64,000 nucleotides of DNA, taken from the NCBI RefSeq assembly GCF_002845275.2, contig NZ_CP088149.1, positions 4,584,501 to 4,648,500 of the forward strand, given 5' to 3'. This DNA comes from Pseudomonas sp. S06B 330 (GTDB taxonomy: Bacteria > Pseudomonadota > Gammaproteobacteria > Pseudomonadales > Pseudomonadaceae). Each line of letters opens with the position of its first letter. The stretch's first letter is position 1. Of this stretch, positions 16,508 to 26,225 are shown piece by piece. The translations under genes were made by a program, and so were the position numbers. Below the pieces are notes generated by a model. The model did no database searches and was not told the DNA's origin. It worked only from the letters and a program-made list of their open reading frames with translations.

Positions 16508-18010
16508 TCAGGCCTGTGGGCGCATGTGCGGGAACAGGATCACATCACGAATTGAAGGCGAGTTGGTCAGCAGCATCACCAGACGGTCGATACCGATACC
16601 TTCACCGGCGGTTGGCGGCATGCCGTATTCCAGGGCACGGACGAAGTCAGCGTCGTAGTGCATGGCTTCGTCGTCGCCGGCGTCCTTGTCAGCCACCTGG
16701 GCCATGAAACGCTCGGCCTGATCTTCTGCGTCATTGAGCTCGGAGTAGGCGTTGGCGATCTCGCGACCACCGATAAACAGCTCAAAGCGGTCGGTAACGT
16801 TCGGGTTTTCGTCGTTGCGACGGGCCAGCGGCGACACTTCGAACGGGTACTGGGTGATGAAGTGCGGCTGCTCCAGCTTGTGCTCGACCAACTCTTCGAA
16901 AATCATCACCTGCAGCTTGCCCAGACCTTCGAAGCCCAGCACCTTGGCACCGGCCTTCTTGGCGATGGCGCGGGCCTTGTCGATATCGTTGAGGTCGTCA
17001 GCGGTCAGCTCAGGGTTGTACTTGAGGATCGAATCGAACACCGACAGGCGCACAAACGGCTCACCGAAGTGGAACACCTTGTCGCCATACGGCACGTCGG
17101 TACTGCCCAGCACCAGCTGCGCCAGCTCGCGGAACAGTTCTTCGGTCAGGTCCATGTTGTCTTCGTAGTCAGCGTAGGCCTGGTAGAACTCGAGCATGGT
17201 GAACTCGGGGTTGTGCCGGGTCGAAACGCCTTCGTTACGGAAGTTGCGGTTGATCTCGAAAACTTTCTCGAAGCCACCGACCACCAGACGCTTGAGGTAC
17301 AGCTCCGGCGCGATACGCAGGAACATGGCCATGTCCAAGGCGTTGTGGTGAGTTTCGAACGGTTTGGCCGCGGCGCCACCCGGGATGGTCTGCAGCATCG
17401 GCGTTTCGACTTCAAGGAAGTCACGCTGAATCAGGAAGTTGCGAATATGGTTAATGACCTGCGAGCGCACGCGGAAGGTGTCGCGGACTTCTTCGTTGAC
17501 CATCAGGTCGACGTAACGCTGACGGTAGCGCTGCTCGGTGTCGGTCAGGCCATGGTGCTTGTCTGGCAGCGGGCGCAGCGACTTGGTCAGCAGGCGCACG
17601 TTGGTCATCTCGACGTAGAGGTCGCCCTTGCCGGAACGGGCCAGGGTGCCTTCGGCGGCGATAATGTCGCCCAGGTCCCAGGTTTTGACCGCAGCCAGGG
17701 TTTCTTCCGGCAGGGTCTTGCGGTTGACGTAGACCTGGATGCGACCGGTCATGTCCTGGATCACCATGAACGAACCACGGTTGAGCATGATGCGTCCGGC
17801 AACCTTGACCGGAATCGCTGCAGCTTCCAGCTCTTCCTTGGTCTTGTCGACATACTGTTTCTGCAGGTCGTTGCAGTAGCTGTCACGGCGGAAGTCGTTG
17901 GGGAAGGCATTGCCCTTGGCGCGTTCTGCAGCAAGCTTTTCCTTGCGCAGGGCGATCAGGGTGTTTTCTTCCTGTTGCAGGTCTTGCGGGTCGAGTTTGA
18001 GGTCGCTCAT
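16508..18010 (-). CDS. lysS: Lysyl-tRNA synthetase, class II
   Basis: Charges tRNA-Lys. The N-terminal OB-fold anticodon-binding domain covers about residues 60-165 ([20 protein letters not shown]). The class II core follows with motif 1 ([20 protein letters not shown]), motif 2 ([20 protein letters not shown]) and motif 3 ([16 protein letters not shown]). 500 aa, full length, ATG start. It is about 110 bp downstream of prfB on the same strand, the classic prfB-lysS order, and ends with a hairpin terminator. Confidence 0.97.
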   Translation of the reverse strand: MSDLKLDPQDLQQEENTLIALRKEKLAAERAKGNAFPNDFRRDSYCNDLQKQYVDKTKEELEAAAIPVKVAGRIMLNRGSFMVIQDMTGRIQVYVNRKTLPEETLAAVKTWDLGDIIAAEGTLARSGKGDLYVEMTNVRLLTKSLRPLPDKHHGLTDTEQRYRQRYVDLMVNEEVRDTFRVRSQVINHIRNFLIQRDFLEVETPMLQTIPGGAAAKPFETHHNALDMAMFLRIAPELYLKRLVVGGFEKVFEINRNFRNEGVSTRHNPEFTMLEFYQAYADYEDNMDLTEELFRELAQLVLGSTDVPYGDKVFHFGEPFVRLSVFDSILKYNPELTADDLNDIDKARAIAKKAGAKVLGFEGLGKLQVMIFEELVEHKLEQPHFITQYPFEVSPLARRNDENPNVTDRFELFIGGREIANAYSELNDAEDQAERFMAQVADKDAGDDEAMHYDADFVRALEYGMPPTAGEGIGIDRLVMLLTNSPSIRDVILFPHMRPQA

Positions 18011-18120
18011 GTCGTCACATCTTCCATCACGGGTTCATTGTCCCCTGCCATTGCCAAGGGATCGCTAGGCACGCTCGCTCCATCAGGGAGTGAACCTGCC
18101 CGCAGCATCGGTTTCGCGGG

Positions 18121-19216
18121 TTACAGCCCCTGTTTGAGGCTGGCTTCCAGGTATTCGTCGATATCGCCGTCGAGCACCTTGTCGCAGTCGCTGCGCTCGA
18201 TGTTGGTGCGCAGGTCTTTGATCCGCGAGGCATCGAGTACGTACGAACGGATCTGGTGACCCCAGCCGATGTCCGACTTGCTGTCTTCCAGCGCCTGGGA
18301 AGCGGCGTTGCGCTTCTGCATCTCCAGCTCGTACAACTTGGCCCGCAGCATTTTCATGGCGGTGTCTTTGTTGGCGTGCTGGGAGCGTTCGTTCTGGCAG
18401 CTGACCACAGTGTTGGTCGGCACGTGAGTAATCCGCACCGCCGAGTCGGTGGTGTTTACGTGCTGACCACCGGCACCGGAGGAGCGGTAGGTGTCGATAC
18501 GCAGGTCGGACGGGTTGATCTCGATTTCGACTTTGTCATCAATCTCGGGGGACACAAACACCGCCGAGAACGAGGTGTGGCGACGGTTACCGGAGTCGAA
18601 CGGGCTCTTGCGCACCAGACGGTGCACACCGATTTCGGTGCGCAGCCAGCCAAAGGCGTACTCGCCCTTGATGTGCACGGTAGCACCCTTGATCCCGGCG
18701 ACGTCACCGGCAGACAGCTCCATGATGGTGGCGTCGAAGCCGCGCTTGTCAGCCCAGCGCAGGTACATGCGCAGAAGGATGTTGGCCCAATCCTGCGCTT
18801 CGGTACCACCGGAGCCGGCCTGGATATCCAGGTAGGCGTTGTTCATGTCCATTTCACCGCTGAACATGCGGCGGAATTCAAGCTGTGCGAGGGACGCTTC
18901 AAGGCCCTCAAGCATCTCGACGACATCGTTGACGGCGCTTTCGTCGTCCTCTTCAACGGCCATGTCGAGCAGCTCGCGCGCATCGGCCAGGCCGCTGTGC
19001 ATTTCGTTCAGGGTGTCGACGATCTGTGCCAGCGCACTGCGCTCGCGGCCCAGTTCCTGGGCGTATTCGGGCTTGTTCCAGACGCTTGGGTCTTCCAGCT
19101 CGCGGTTGACTTCGATCAGACGCTCATGCTTTTGATCGTAGTCAAAGATACCCCCGAATTGACTCGGAACGCTCGGTCAGGTCCTTGATGGTATTCAGGA
19201 TCGGGTTGATTTCCAT
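18121..19216 (-). CDS. prfB: Peptide chain release factor 2 (programmed +1 frameshift)
   Basis: Recognises UGA and UAA stop codons and triggers peptide release. It is encoded in two frames: 24 codons from the ATG at 19216 ([20 protein letters not shown], then RGYL) reach an in-frame TGA at 19142-19144; after skipping one T the +1 frame continues as [18 protein letters not shown] to 18121, giving about 364 aa. [20 protein letters not shown] carries the GGQ catalytic motif, and VRKSPFDSG carries the SPF discriminator of RF2. A downstream ATG-only reading (18121-19002) would lack the N-terminal domain and is not the real product. Confidence 0.95.
19142..19155 (-). promoter_or_regulatory. prfB: prfB +1 frameshift site
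   Basis: On the minus strand GGGGG (19151-19155) acts as an internal Shine-Dalgarno, followed by TAT CTT TGA C. The slippery CTT and the TGA have the same spacing as in Escherichia coli prfB. RF2 autoregulation by this site is established for the family. Confidence 0.92.
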
Positions 19217-19305
19217 GGTCGGGCAGCTCTCGTGCGTAATCGGTAGAAAAGCCGGAGAGTATAACCGAGTCTGAAAGCTGACGGCAGCCCGTCGGGCGGC
19301 AGAGG

Positions 19306-19390
19306 TGTGGGAGCTGGCCTTGCCAGCGATGCAGACGCCGCATACCCACTGGTACCGCGTACAGTTCATCGCCTGCAAGGCTGGCTCCCC
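19306..19390. repeat. REP pair between wspR and prfB
   Basis: Starts TGTGGGAGCTGGCCTTGCCA and ends with the inverted partner CAAGGCTGGCTCCCC. Same element as at 12469 and elsewhere in the window. It separates the wsp operon from prfB and may insulate or terminate wspR transcription. Confidence 0.85.
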
Positions 19391-19415
19391 TATTGAAGGG
19401 TGCCCGCAAACCGCT

Positions 19416-20420
19416 TCAGGCCACACCCACCTGATTGCGACCGTTGTTTTTGGCCAGGTACAGCCCCTTGTCGGCCGCCGAAATCAACTGCCGGCAGTGA
19501 CTGCCAATGCCTGGCGTCTGGGTCGCCAGGCCGATGCTTACGGTCAGACAGGCGTTGGCATCTGGCATGTTGTGGGCGATGTTCATCGCTGCCACGCTCT
19601 GGCGCAGTTTTTCCGCCACCAGGCGCGCGCCGCCTGGCGACGTGTTAGGCAACACCAGAGCGAACTCTTCGCCACCGTATCGGGCGGGCAAGTCGCTAGG
19701 GCGGGCGCAGGAACCACGGATGGTCTCGGCGACCTTGCGCAGCGCTTCGTCACCCGCAAGATGACCAAAAGTGTCATTGAACGCCTTGAAGTAATCGACA
19801 TCGATCATCAACAGCGACAGCTGCGCCTGCTCGCGCATCGCCCGACGCCATTCCAACTCCAGGTACTCGTCGAAATGACGACGGTTCGACAGCCCGGTCA
19901 GGCCGTCGGAGTTCATCAGGCGCTGGAGCACCAAATTAGTGTCGAGCAATTGCTGCTGGCTAACCCGCAGAGCACGGTAGGCTTCGTCGCGTTGCAGCAG
20001 CGTCAGGTAGGAACGCGAGTGGTAGCGAATGCGCGCCACCAGCTCAATGTTGTCCGGCAGTTTGACCAGGTAGTCGTTGGCCCCGGCAGCAAAGGCCGCG
20101 CTCTTGACCAGCGGGTCTTCCTTGGTCGACAGGACAATGATCGGGATGTCCTGGGTGGCCGGGTTATTGCGGTATTCGCGCACCAGGGTCAAGCCATCGA
20201 GCCCAGGCATGATCAGGTCTTGCAGGATCACCGTCGGCTTGATTCGCACGGCCTGTTCCACAGCCTGATGCGGGTCGGCGCAAAAGTGGAAATCAATATT
20301 CTCTTCATGCGCCAGACCCCGTCGCACTGCCTCACCGATCATTGCCTGATCGTCGACTAACAGCACCATTGCCGAGTTTTCATTCGTGGTCGGGAAACCG
20401 TCGAGCGGTAAATCATTCAT
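19416..20420 (-). CDS. wspR: WspR: response regulator diguanylate cyclase
   Basis: Output of the Wsp system: makes cyclic di-GMP from two GTP when phosphorylated. The receiver domain (about 18-135) has the acceptor Asp68 ([12 protein letters not shown]). A helical linker leads to the GGDEF domain (about 165-330), whose active site reads GGEEF (249-253). The inhibitory I-site RxxD is present as RPSD (240-243), so product feedback is expected. 334 aa. It is the last gene of the wsp operon, 51 bp after wspF, with a REP pair beyond. Confidence 0.95.
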   Translation of the reverse strand: MNDLPLDGFPTTNENSAMVLLVDDQAMIGEAVRRGLAHEENIDFHFCADPHQAVEQAVRIKPTVILQDLIMPGLDGLTLVREYRNNPATQDIPIIVLSTKEDPLVKSAAFAAGANDYLVKLPDNIELVARIRYHSRSYLTLLQRDEAYRALRVSQQQLLDTNLVLQRLMNSDGLTGLSNRRHFDEYLELEWRRAMREQAQLSLLMIDVDYFKAFNDTFGHLAGDEALRKVAETIRGSCARPSDLPARYGGEEFALVLPNTSPGGARLVAEKLRQSVAAMNIAHNMPDANACLTVSIGLATQTPGIGSHCRQLISAADKGLYLAKNNGRNQVGVA

Positions 20421-20471
20421 GCGCTATCACCTGGTCACTGCCGGCGGAGCGGCGTGGCACATTACATATCG

Positions 20472-21485
20472 TCATTTTGGAAAAACTTCCATCAGTCGCG
20501 CAGCGATTCGCTCCAAAGGACGAATTTCAACTGCCGCCTCTATCGCAGCAGCCGCCTTGGGCATGCCGTAGACGGCACTGCTGTGTTGGTCCTGAGCAAT
20601 CGTCAGGAAGTTTTGCTGGCGCATCAGTTTCAGACCCTGAGCACCATCTCGGCCCATCCCGGTCAGCAGTACGCCAACGGCGTCACCGCGCCAGTAGCGG
20701 GCCACACTTTCAAAAAACACATCAATCGAAGGGCGATAAATTTCATTCACCGGCTCTGCGGTGTAGGCCAATGTGCCGTTTTTCAGTAGCCGGATGTGGT
20801 GGTTGGTGCCCGCCAGCAGCACCTGCCCAGGTTGCGGCTGCTCTCCCTCACAGGCCAGGCGCACGGGCAGTCCTGAGGCACTGCTGAGCCATTCCGCCAT
20901 GCCAGCGGCAAACACCTGGTCAACGTGTTGAACCAAAACTATCGCCGCAGGAAATTCGCGCGGCAAGCCCTTGAGCAGGACCTCCAGGGCCGCCGGGCCA
21001 CCCGCCGAAGAACCGATGGCGACCAGCCCCTGACGCTGCGCGCTTTCACGCAATGGCGCCGCCATTGGCCGCAGCGTGTTACTGCGCTGCTGGCCGATCA
21101 GCCATCCAATGTTAAGGATCTTGCGCAGCAGCGGCGCAGCCGCTTCCTTGGGGTCCCCGGCACCCAACGCCGGGGTATCGACCACGTCCAGTGCACCGTG
21201 GCCCATGGCTTCAAACACCCGGTGAACGTTCTGCTGGCGATCTACCGTGACGATCACAATGGCGCAAGGCGTCTCGGCCATGATCCGCCGGGTCGCCTCG
21301 ACCCCGTCCATGACCGGCATGATCAGATCCATCAGGATCAGGTCCGGGATCTGCTCGGCGCAGCGCTTCACCGCCTCGGCGCCGTTGCTGGCCACCCACA
21401 CCACCTGATGTTGTGGTTCGAACGCCAACGCCCGGCGCAAGGCTTCCACAGCCATGGGTATGTCGTTGACGATAGCGATCTTCAT
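20472..21485 (-). CDS. wspF: WspF: CheB-type methylesterase
   Basis: Removes methyl groups from WspA and so dampens the Wsp signal. The receiver domain (1-120) carries Asp53 (LILMDLIMPVMDG). The C-terminal methylesterase domain has the catalytic Ser160 (AIGSSAGGP), His187 (VLVQHVDQ) and Asp in TGMGRDGAQGL. 337 aa, complete. It overlaps wspE by 4 bp. Loss of WspF gives constitutively high cyclic di-GMP and wrinkly colonies in pseudomonads; here it looks intact. Confidence 0.95.
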   Translation of the reverse strand: MKIAIVNDIPMAVEALRRALAFEPQHQVVWVASNGAEAVKRCAEQIPDLILMDLIMPVMDGVEATRRIMAETPCAIVIVTVDRQQNVHRVFEAMGHGALDVVDTPALGAGDPKEAAAPLLRKILNIGWLIGQQRSNTLRPMAAPLRESAQRQGLVAIGSSAGGPAALEVLLKGLPREFPAAIVLVQHVDQVFAAGMAEWLSSASGLPVRLACEGEQPQPGQVLLAGTNHHIRLLKNGTLAYTAEPVNEIYRPSIDVFFESVARYWRGDAVGVLLTGMGRDGAQGLKLMRQQNFLTIAQDQHSSAVYGMPKAAAAIEAAVEIRPLERIAARLMEVFPK

Positions 21486-23767
21486 CCCTGTGCTCCCCCG
21501 ATCAACTCGACAACGGCATCAAGCAAGGCATCATCATGGAAACTGGCCTTTGCCAAATAGTAGTCGGCTCCAGCGTCCAGTCCACGACGTCGATCTTCCT
21601 CCCGATCCTTGTAGGAGACCACCATCACCGGCAGCGACTGCAGACGGTTGTCGCGACGCAACAGGCTGACCAACTCGATACCATCCATTCGCGGCATGTC
21701 GATGTCGGTAATCAGCAGGTCGAAATCCTCGCTGCGCAAGGCGTTCCAACCGTCCATGCCATCGACCGCAACTGCCACCTCATAACCGCGATTACTGAGC
21801 AGTTTGCGCTGCAACTCGCGAACGGTCAGCGAGTCATCGACCACCAGGATGCGCTTGCGCGCGGCCTCGCGGGTGTGACGCTGGCCGCGCTCAATGCGCT
21901 CCAGGCGGCCGGTGCTCAATAGTTTGTCGACCGAGCGTAGCAAGTCTTCAACGTCGATGATTAGTACCACACTGCCATCATCCAGCAGCGCGCCGGAGGA
22001 AATGTCCTGAATCTTGCCCAGCCGCGCGTCGAGCGGCATCACCACCAGCACACGCTCGCCGATCAAGCGCTCGACAGCCACGCCGTAGAGCATGTCTCGT
22101 TCGCGGATGACCACCACGTTGATGGTTTGCCCGTCACTCTGGCTTGGCGGCCGATTGAGCAACTGACTGGCCGCGACGAGGCCAATATGCCGGCCTTCGT
22201 GCCAGAAATGCTGACGCCCCTCGATTTGTACGATGGCCTCAGCGGGCAACTCCAGGGTGCGCTCGATATGGGCCAAGGGGAAGGCATAGGCCTCGCTGCC
22301 AACCTCGACTACCAGACTGCGCACCACCGACAGCGTCAGCGGCACCTCCAGGTGGAAGCTGCTGCCTTGCCCGCTGGTCTGGGTCAGCACAATCGAGCCG
22401 CGTAGCTGGCGGACCATATGTTGCACCGCATCCAGACCCACGCCGCGGCCAGAAACTTCGGTGACCTTGTCGCGCAGGCTGAAGCCAGGCAGGAACAGGA
22501 AGGTCAACAACTCCGCCTCGCTCATTTGCGCCACGGTTTGCTCCGGTGACAACTGACGCTCAACAATGCTCTGGCGCAAGCGCTGCAGATCAACGCCAGC
22601 GCCGTCATCGCTCAGTTCAAGCACCAGCAATCCGGCCTGATGGGAGGCACGTAATCGGATCTGTCCTTCCGCCGGTTTGCCGGCCAGCAAGCGATGCTCA
22701 GGCAGTTCGATGCCATGGTCGACGGCGTTACGCAGCAAATGGGTCAGCGGCGCCTCGAGCTTTTCCAGGACGTCGCGATCAACCTGGGTCTTCTCGCCTT
22801 CGATCTGCAGGCGCACCTGCTTGCCCAACGAACGCCCCAGGTCACGGACCATGCGGCTCTGTCCGGTAAGCACATCGGCGAAGGGCCGCATACGGCAGGC
22901 CAGCGCGGTGTCATAGAGCAATTGTGCGCGCTGGCTGGCCTGCCAGCCGAACTCATCAAGGTCGGCCGCCTGCTGCAGGAGGATCTGCTGGGTTTGCCCC
23001 AACAACTGCTGCACCTGGGCCAGGGCATCCTGGACTTCCGGGCTCTGGCTACTGGCCTCCAACTGGACTTTCAGGCCATCAAGGGCGCGAACACTTTGGC
23101 TGTGCATGCGCTTGAGGCGCTGCAAAGTTGCCAGGTAAGGCTTGAACCGCTGGGTTTCGACCAATGACTTACTCGACAGGTCGAGCAGACTGTTCAAGCG
23201 TTCGGCAGTTACTCGCAAGATCCGCTCACCGCCTTCAGTGGCGCGTTTACCAGTACGCGGCGCGGTGATCTCGGGCTCGACTTCAGGCACTGCTGGTTCT
23301 AACAACGGCTCTGCGACCGGCGGCACGGGTTCGCGCAGCGTCATCGAGACACTCGGAGCGAGCGCCGCGGGTGTGGTGGTCGGTTCCAGCAGCGTTGCCA
23401 TTTGCAACAGAAACGCCTGGACTGCAGGTTCAAGCGTGGTATCGCCGGGTGTGGCAATACGCATCAACAGGTCAGTCCCCTGCAGCAAGGCATCGATATG
23501 CTCGGCACGTAGCAGCACGCGACCTTCCTGGGCACCGACCAGGCAGTCCTCCATCACATGGGCCACGCTGACCCCAGCATTGACCCCAACGATCCGCGCC
23601 GCGCCCTTGAGCGAGTGAGCGGCACGCATGCAGGCTTCCAATTGATCGGCCTGGGTCGGATTGCGTTCCAGTGCCAGCAGGCCGGCACTGAGCACCTGGG
23701 TCTGGGCTTCAGCCTCCAGCCCGAACAGCTCGAGCAAGGAAGCATCGCGCATTTGCTCTGGGGTCAT
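21482..23767 (-). CDS. wspE: WspE: CheA-type hybrid histidine kinase
   Basis: Central kinase of the Wsp complex, phosphorylating WspR and WspF. Domains in order: Hpt with His51 (AHSLKGAARIVG), a linker and dimerisation helices, the CheA ATPase (about 320-480; NAVDHGIELPEHR, GRGVGLDAVQHMV), a CheW-like regulatory domain (about 485-620), and a C-terminal receiver with LLITDIDMPRMDG. 761 aa. It overlaps wspD and wspF by 4 bp each, so translation is coupled. The receiver fused to CheA is the normal WspE arrangement. Confidence 0.95.
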   Translation of the reverse strand: MTPEQMRDASLLELFGLEAEAQTQVLSAGLLALERNPTQADQLEACMRAAHSLKGAARIVGVNAGVSVAHVMEDCLVGAQEGRVLLRAEHIDALLQGTDLLMRIATPGDTTLEPAVQAFLLQMATLLEPTTTPAALAPSVSMTLREPVPPVAEPLLEPAVPEVEPEITAPRTGKRATEGGERILRVTAERLNSLLDLSSKSLVETQRFKPYLATLQRLKRMHSQSVRALDGLKVQLEASSQSPEVQDALAQVQQLLGQTQQILLQQAADLDEFGWQASQRAQLLYDTALACRMRPFADVLTGQSRMVRDLGRSLGKQVRLQIEGEKTQVDRDVLEKLEAPLTHLLRNAVDHGIELPEHRLLAGKPAEGQIRLRASHQAGLLVLELSDDGAGVDLQRLRQSIVERQLSPEQTVAQMSEAELLTFLFLPGFSLRDKVTEVSGRGVGLDAVQHMVRQLRGSIVLTQTSGQGSSFHLEVPLTLSVVRSLVVEVGSEAYAFPLAHIERTLELPAEAIVQIEGRQHFWHEGRHIGLVAASQLLNRPPSQSDGQTINVVVIRERDMLYGVAVERLIGERVLVVMPLDARLGKIQDISSGALLDDGSVVLIIDVEDLLRSVDKLLSTGRLERIERGQRHTREAARKRILVVDDSLTVRELQRKLLSNRGYEVAVAVDGMDGWNALRSEDFDLLITDIDMPRMDGIELVSLLRRDNRLQSLPVMVVSYKDREEDRRRGLDAGADYYLAKASFHDDALLDAVVELIGGAQG

Positions 23768-24426
23768 GAAAGGCTCCGGTTTACAGCGGACAATAGCTGT
23801 TCTTCATCCAGCACCCGTACGCTGCGTTCGCGCCATTGCAGAACTGCGGCGGTAAAATGTGCCTCACCCTGCTCTCGCACCACCCGCTCAGGGTCCAGGC
23901 CGTGGATACCATCGACTTCATCCACCCGCACCACCACCGCACCACCCGCGGCGGCAAGGATCAGCATGCGCGGCATGACCCGCGCCGAGCTGCTGCCATT
24001 GGTGAGCTCTTCCAGGCCCAGCAAGTCTGCCAACGATAGGCACGGCACCAGGGCGCCGCGAACATTGGCCACGCCTTGCAGTACGCGCGAGCGCTGGTGG
24101 GGCAGCGAGTGCACCGGTTGCAACGGGGCGACTTCGACCAGACAACGGGTTGCCAGCGCCAGCCACTCTTCACCCAGGCGAAACAGCAGCATCGAGCGAC
24201 CGGCACGTTCCTCTTGCACTTGCACCTGTTCATGTACGTCCTGGGACAACGAATAGCGGTCCAACAGGCGTGTTGCAGCGCTGGCGTACACATCGCAATT
24301 GCGGCAGTGCACATGCTCAACCAGCAACGGACAACTTTTATCACCGCGCACACCGATGCGGTTCCAGCAGTCATCGATGGCAGTAGCATCAGTGGCAACA
24401 ACTTGCACCGGTAAATCTCCCATCAT
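23764..24426 (-). CDS. wspD: WspD: CheW-like coupling protein
   Basis: Scaffold linking the receptor WspA to the kinase WspE. 220 aa, longer than a minimal CheW because of an N-terminal extension with several Cys (residues about 20-45; CPLLVEHVHCRNCDVY), a feature of WspD. The CheW domain begins near MLLFRLGEEWLALATRCLVE and includes NVRGALVPCLSLADLLGLEE. It overlaps wspC and wspE by 4 bp. Two coupling proteins (WspB and WspD) in one operon are normal for Wsp. Confidence 0.93.
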   Translation of the reverse strand: MMGDLPVQVVATDATAIDDCWNRIGVRGDKSCPLLVEHVHCRNCDVYASAATRLLDRYSLSQDVHEQVQVQEERAGRSMLLFRLGEEWLALATRCLVEVAPLQPVHSLPHQRSRVLQGVANVRGALVPCLSLADLLGLEELTNGSSSARVMPRMLILAAAGGAVVVRVDEVDGIHGLDPERVVREQGEAHFTAAVLQWRERSVRVLDEEQLLSAVNRSLS

Positions 24427-25685
24427 TGTTCAGACTCCCGATCCGCTCGCCGCGCAGCACGCTCCTGCAGTCGCCGGGCTCCGACAGCATCGCCCTGAGA
24501 AGCAAGCAATGCCGCCAGATGCGCCAATGCTTCGGCGTGCTGCGGATCGAGGTACAGCGCCTTGCGGTAATGACTGAGCGCCTCGCCGGTGTCGCCAGCG
24601 GTATCACAGAGCAGGCCAAGCCAATAGAACACTTGAGCATGCGGCGGGTGTTGCTGCAGATAGCGCGCACACGCCGCTTGGGCCTCAGCGCTGCTGCCTG
24701 CATTAGCCAGCCGGGTAATGTGCGCCAGTAGCTCGGTGCTGCTGTCCGACGCGTTAGGTTTTGCTGGCGCCGGTGGCGCGATGACCTTGAGCTTGCGTGC
24801 GGGAGCTAGCACGGGGCGCGGTGCATTGCTCGGTGCTGTCGGCATCGGCGTGAACGCCGCTGGCTTATGGGTAAACACTGGCGCAGCTTCAGTTTGGCGT
24901 ACATAGGCAAAGGATTGGGCAATGCCCAGCGGACGCATGCCCATCCGCGCTAACAAGCTGCCTTCAGCAGGCCCGATGAACAATACGCCCTGCTCATGGA
25001 TCAAGCTCTTGAGCACCTCGAACACCCGTTGCTGGGTAGGCACATCGAAATAGATCAGCAAATTTCGACAAAAGACAAAATCATAACTACCAGCCCGGGC
25101 TTTCAACGCCGGGTCGAGCACATTCCCCGATTGCAGTTTGACCTGCTGGCGCACACGTTGGTGAAGTACATGGCCGTCGTCGGTAGGGTCAAAATGCCGT
25201 TGACGGAAATCCAGATGCGAGCCGCGAAAGGAATTTCGCCCATACACCCCTTGCTCGGCGCGACTGATCGAAAAAGGACTGATGTCCATGCCGTCGACGC
25301 GAAACGAGTGGGCGCCAATGCCGGCATCAAGCAGCGTCATGGCGATGGAATACGGCTCTTCACCGGTAGAACATGGCAAGCTGAGGATGCGCAGCGGCCG
25401 AGCCCCGGCGAGTTCTGCCAGGCGCTTGCTGGCAAGACTCGCCAACGCTGTGAACGACTCCGGATAGCGAAAGAACCACGTCTCGGGAACGATCACCGCT
25501 TCGATCAGCGCTTGCTGCTCATCGCGTGACTGCTGCAAGCGCAGCCAATAGTCATCCAGGTCGAAGGCGCCGACAGTGGCACAGCGCTGACGTAGTGCGC
25601 GCTCGACCATAGGCGCACCGACCGAGGCAACGTCAAGCCCGATACGCTCTTGCAAAAAGCGGAAGAAACGCTGTTCGCTGCTCAT
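24423..25685 (-). CDS. wspC: WspC: CheR-type methyltransferase with TPR tail
   Basis: Methylates WspA using SAM and sets its sensitivity. The CheR domain spans residues 1-270: the N-terminal all-helical part, VPETWFFRYPESF, the SAM-binding ILSLPCSTGEEPYSIAM, and FVFCRNLLIYFD. After a Pro/Ala linker (about 290-325), a C-terminal TPR segment follows (about 330-410; ARYLQQHPPHAQVFYWLGLL, then LSHYRKALYLDPQHAEALAH). The TPR tail is typical for WspC and probably binds the receptor complex. 420 aa. It overlaps both neighbours by 4 bp. Confidence 0.94.
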   Translation of the reverse strand: MSSEQRFFRFLQERIGLDVASVGAPMVERALRQRCATVGAFDLDDYWLRLQQSRDEQQALIEAVIVPETWFFRYPESFTALASLASKRLAELAGARPLRILSLPCSTGEEPYSIAMTLLDAGIGAHSFRVDGMDISPFSISRAEQGVYGRNSFRGSHLDFRQRHFDPTDDGHVLHQRVRQQVKLQSGNVLDPALKARAGSYDFVFCRNLLIYFDVPTQQRVFEVLKSLIHEQGVLFIGPAEGSLLARMGMRPLGIAQSFAYVRQTEAAPVFTHKPAAFTPMPTAPSNAPRPVLAPARKLKVIAPPAPAKPNASDSSTELLAHITRLANAGSSAEAQAACARYLQQHPPHAQVFYWLGLLCDTAGDTGEALSHYRKALYLDPQHAEALAHLAALLASQGDAVGARRLQERAARRADRESEQ

Positions 25686-26218
25686 TGCGGCTCCCTGCGC
25701 TCACCCACCGGCGCCTCAGGCAAGGGGTACAACAGCGCTCGCACCTCGTCATTGAGCAGGTCCTGTACGCTGATGCGCTGCACCATCCCCTGGGCATCTT
25801 CACGTACCGGGCCCAGGTAAGGCGCCTGTTGGTTGTCCAGGCCATAGGGCTGGAACGCTTGCGGCAGACAGCGCAAGGTGTCGGTGGCCTGTTCCAGAAT
25901 CAGGCCCAACAATGCATCTGGCTGCGGCGGTTCAAGCCGGTAGTGCACCAACACCAGACGGGTACTGGTGCGCACTGGCGCGGGCAAACCAAAGCTCAAG
26001 GCACCGACGTCTATCACCGGCACCAGCGCACCGCGATGCGCCAGCACCCCAGCCACCCAGCTGGGCGTCTGGGCAATGGGCTTGAGCGGCAAGCGTGGCA
26101 ACACTTCGGCGACTTCATGAGCGTCGAGGGCAAAACGTTGCTCACCGATCCTGAACAACAGGTACAAGGTGCCGTGGACATTCGCGTCCTGACTGCGACG
26201 AGGCTGAAGGTCGTTCAT
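25682..26218 (-). CDS. wspB: WspB: CheW-like coupling protein
   Basis: Second scaffold of the Wsp complex. 178 aa from the ATG at 26218 (MNDLQPRRSQ); a 17-codon upstream extension overlaps wspA and is not used. The CheW domain reads TLYLLFRIGEQRFALDAHEV, VLPRLPLKPIAQTPSWVAGV, then LAHRGALVPVIDVGAL. No other domain is visible. It lies 7 bp after wspA and overlaps wspC by 4 bp. Confidence 0.93.
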   Translation of the reverse strand: MNDLQPRRSQDANVHGTLYLLFRIGEQRFALDAHEVAEVLPRLPLKPIAQTPSWVAGVLAHRGALVPVIDVGALSFGLPAPVRTSTRLVLVHYRLEPPQPDALLGLILEQATDTLRCLPQAFQPYGLDNQQAPYLGPVREDAQGMVQRISVQDLLNDEVRALLYPLPEAPVGERREPQ

Positions 26219-26225
26219 CGGCGTT

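Noticed and set aside
16658..18259. 533-aa plus-strand open frame opposite lysS
   Set aside because: It is antisense to a highly conserved synthetase, with His/Gln/Val-rich composition typical of mirror frames in high-GC genes.
18121..19002. prfB starting at the internal ATG (293 aa)
   Set aside because: The frameshifted reading from 19216 restores the full RF2 N-terminus and the known recoding signal.
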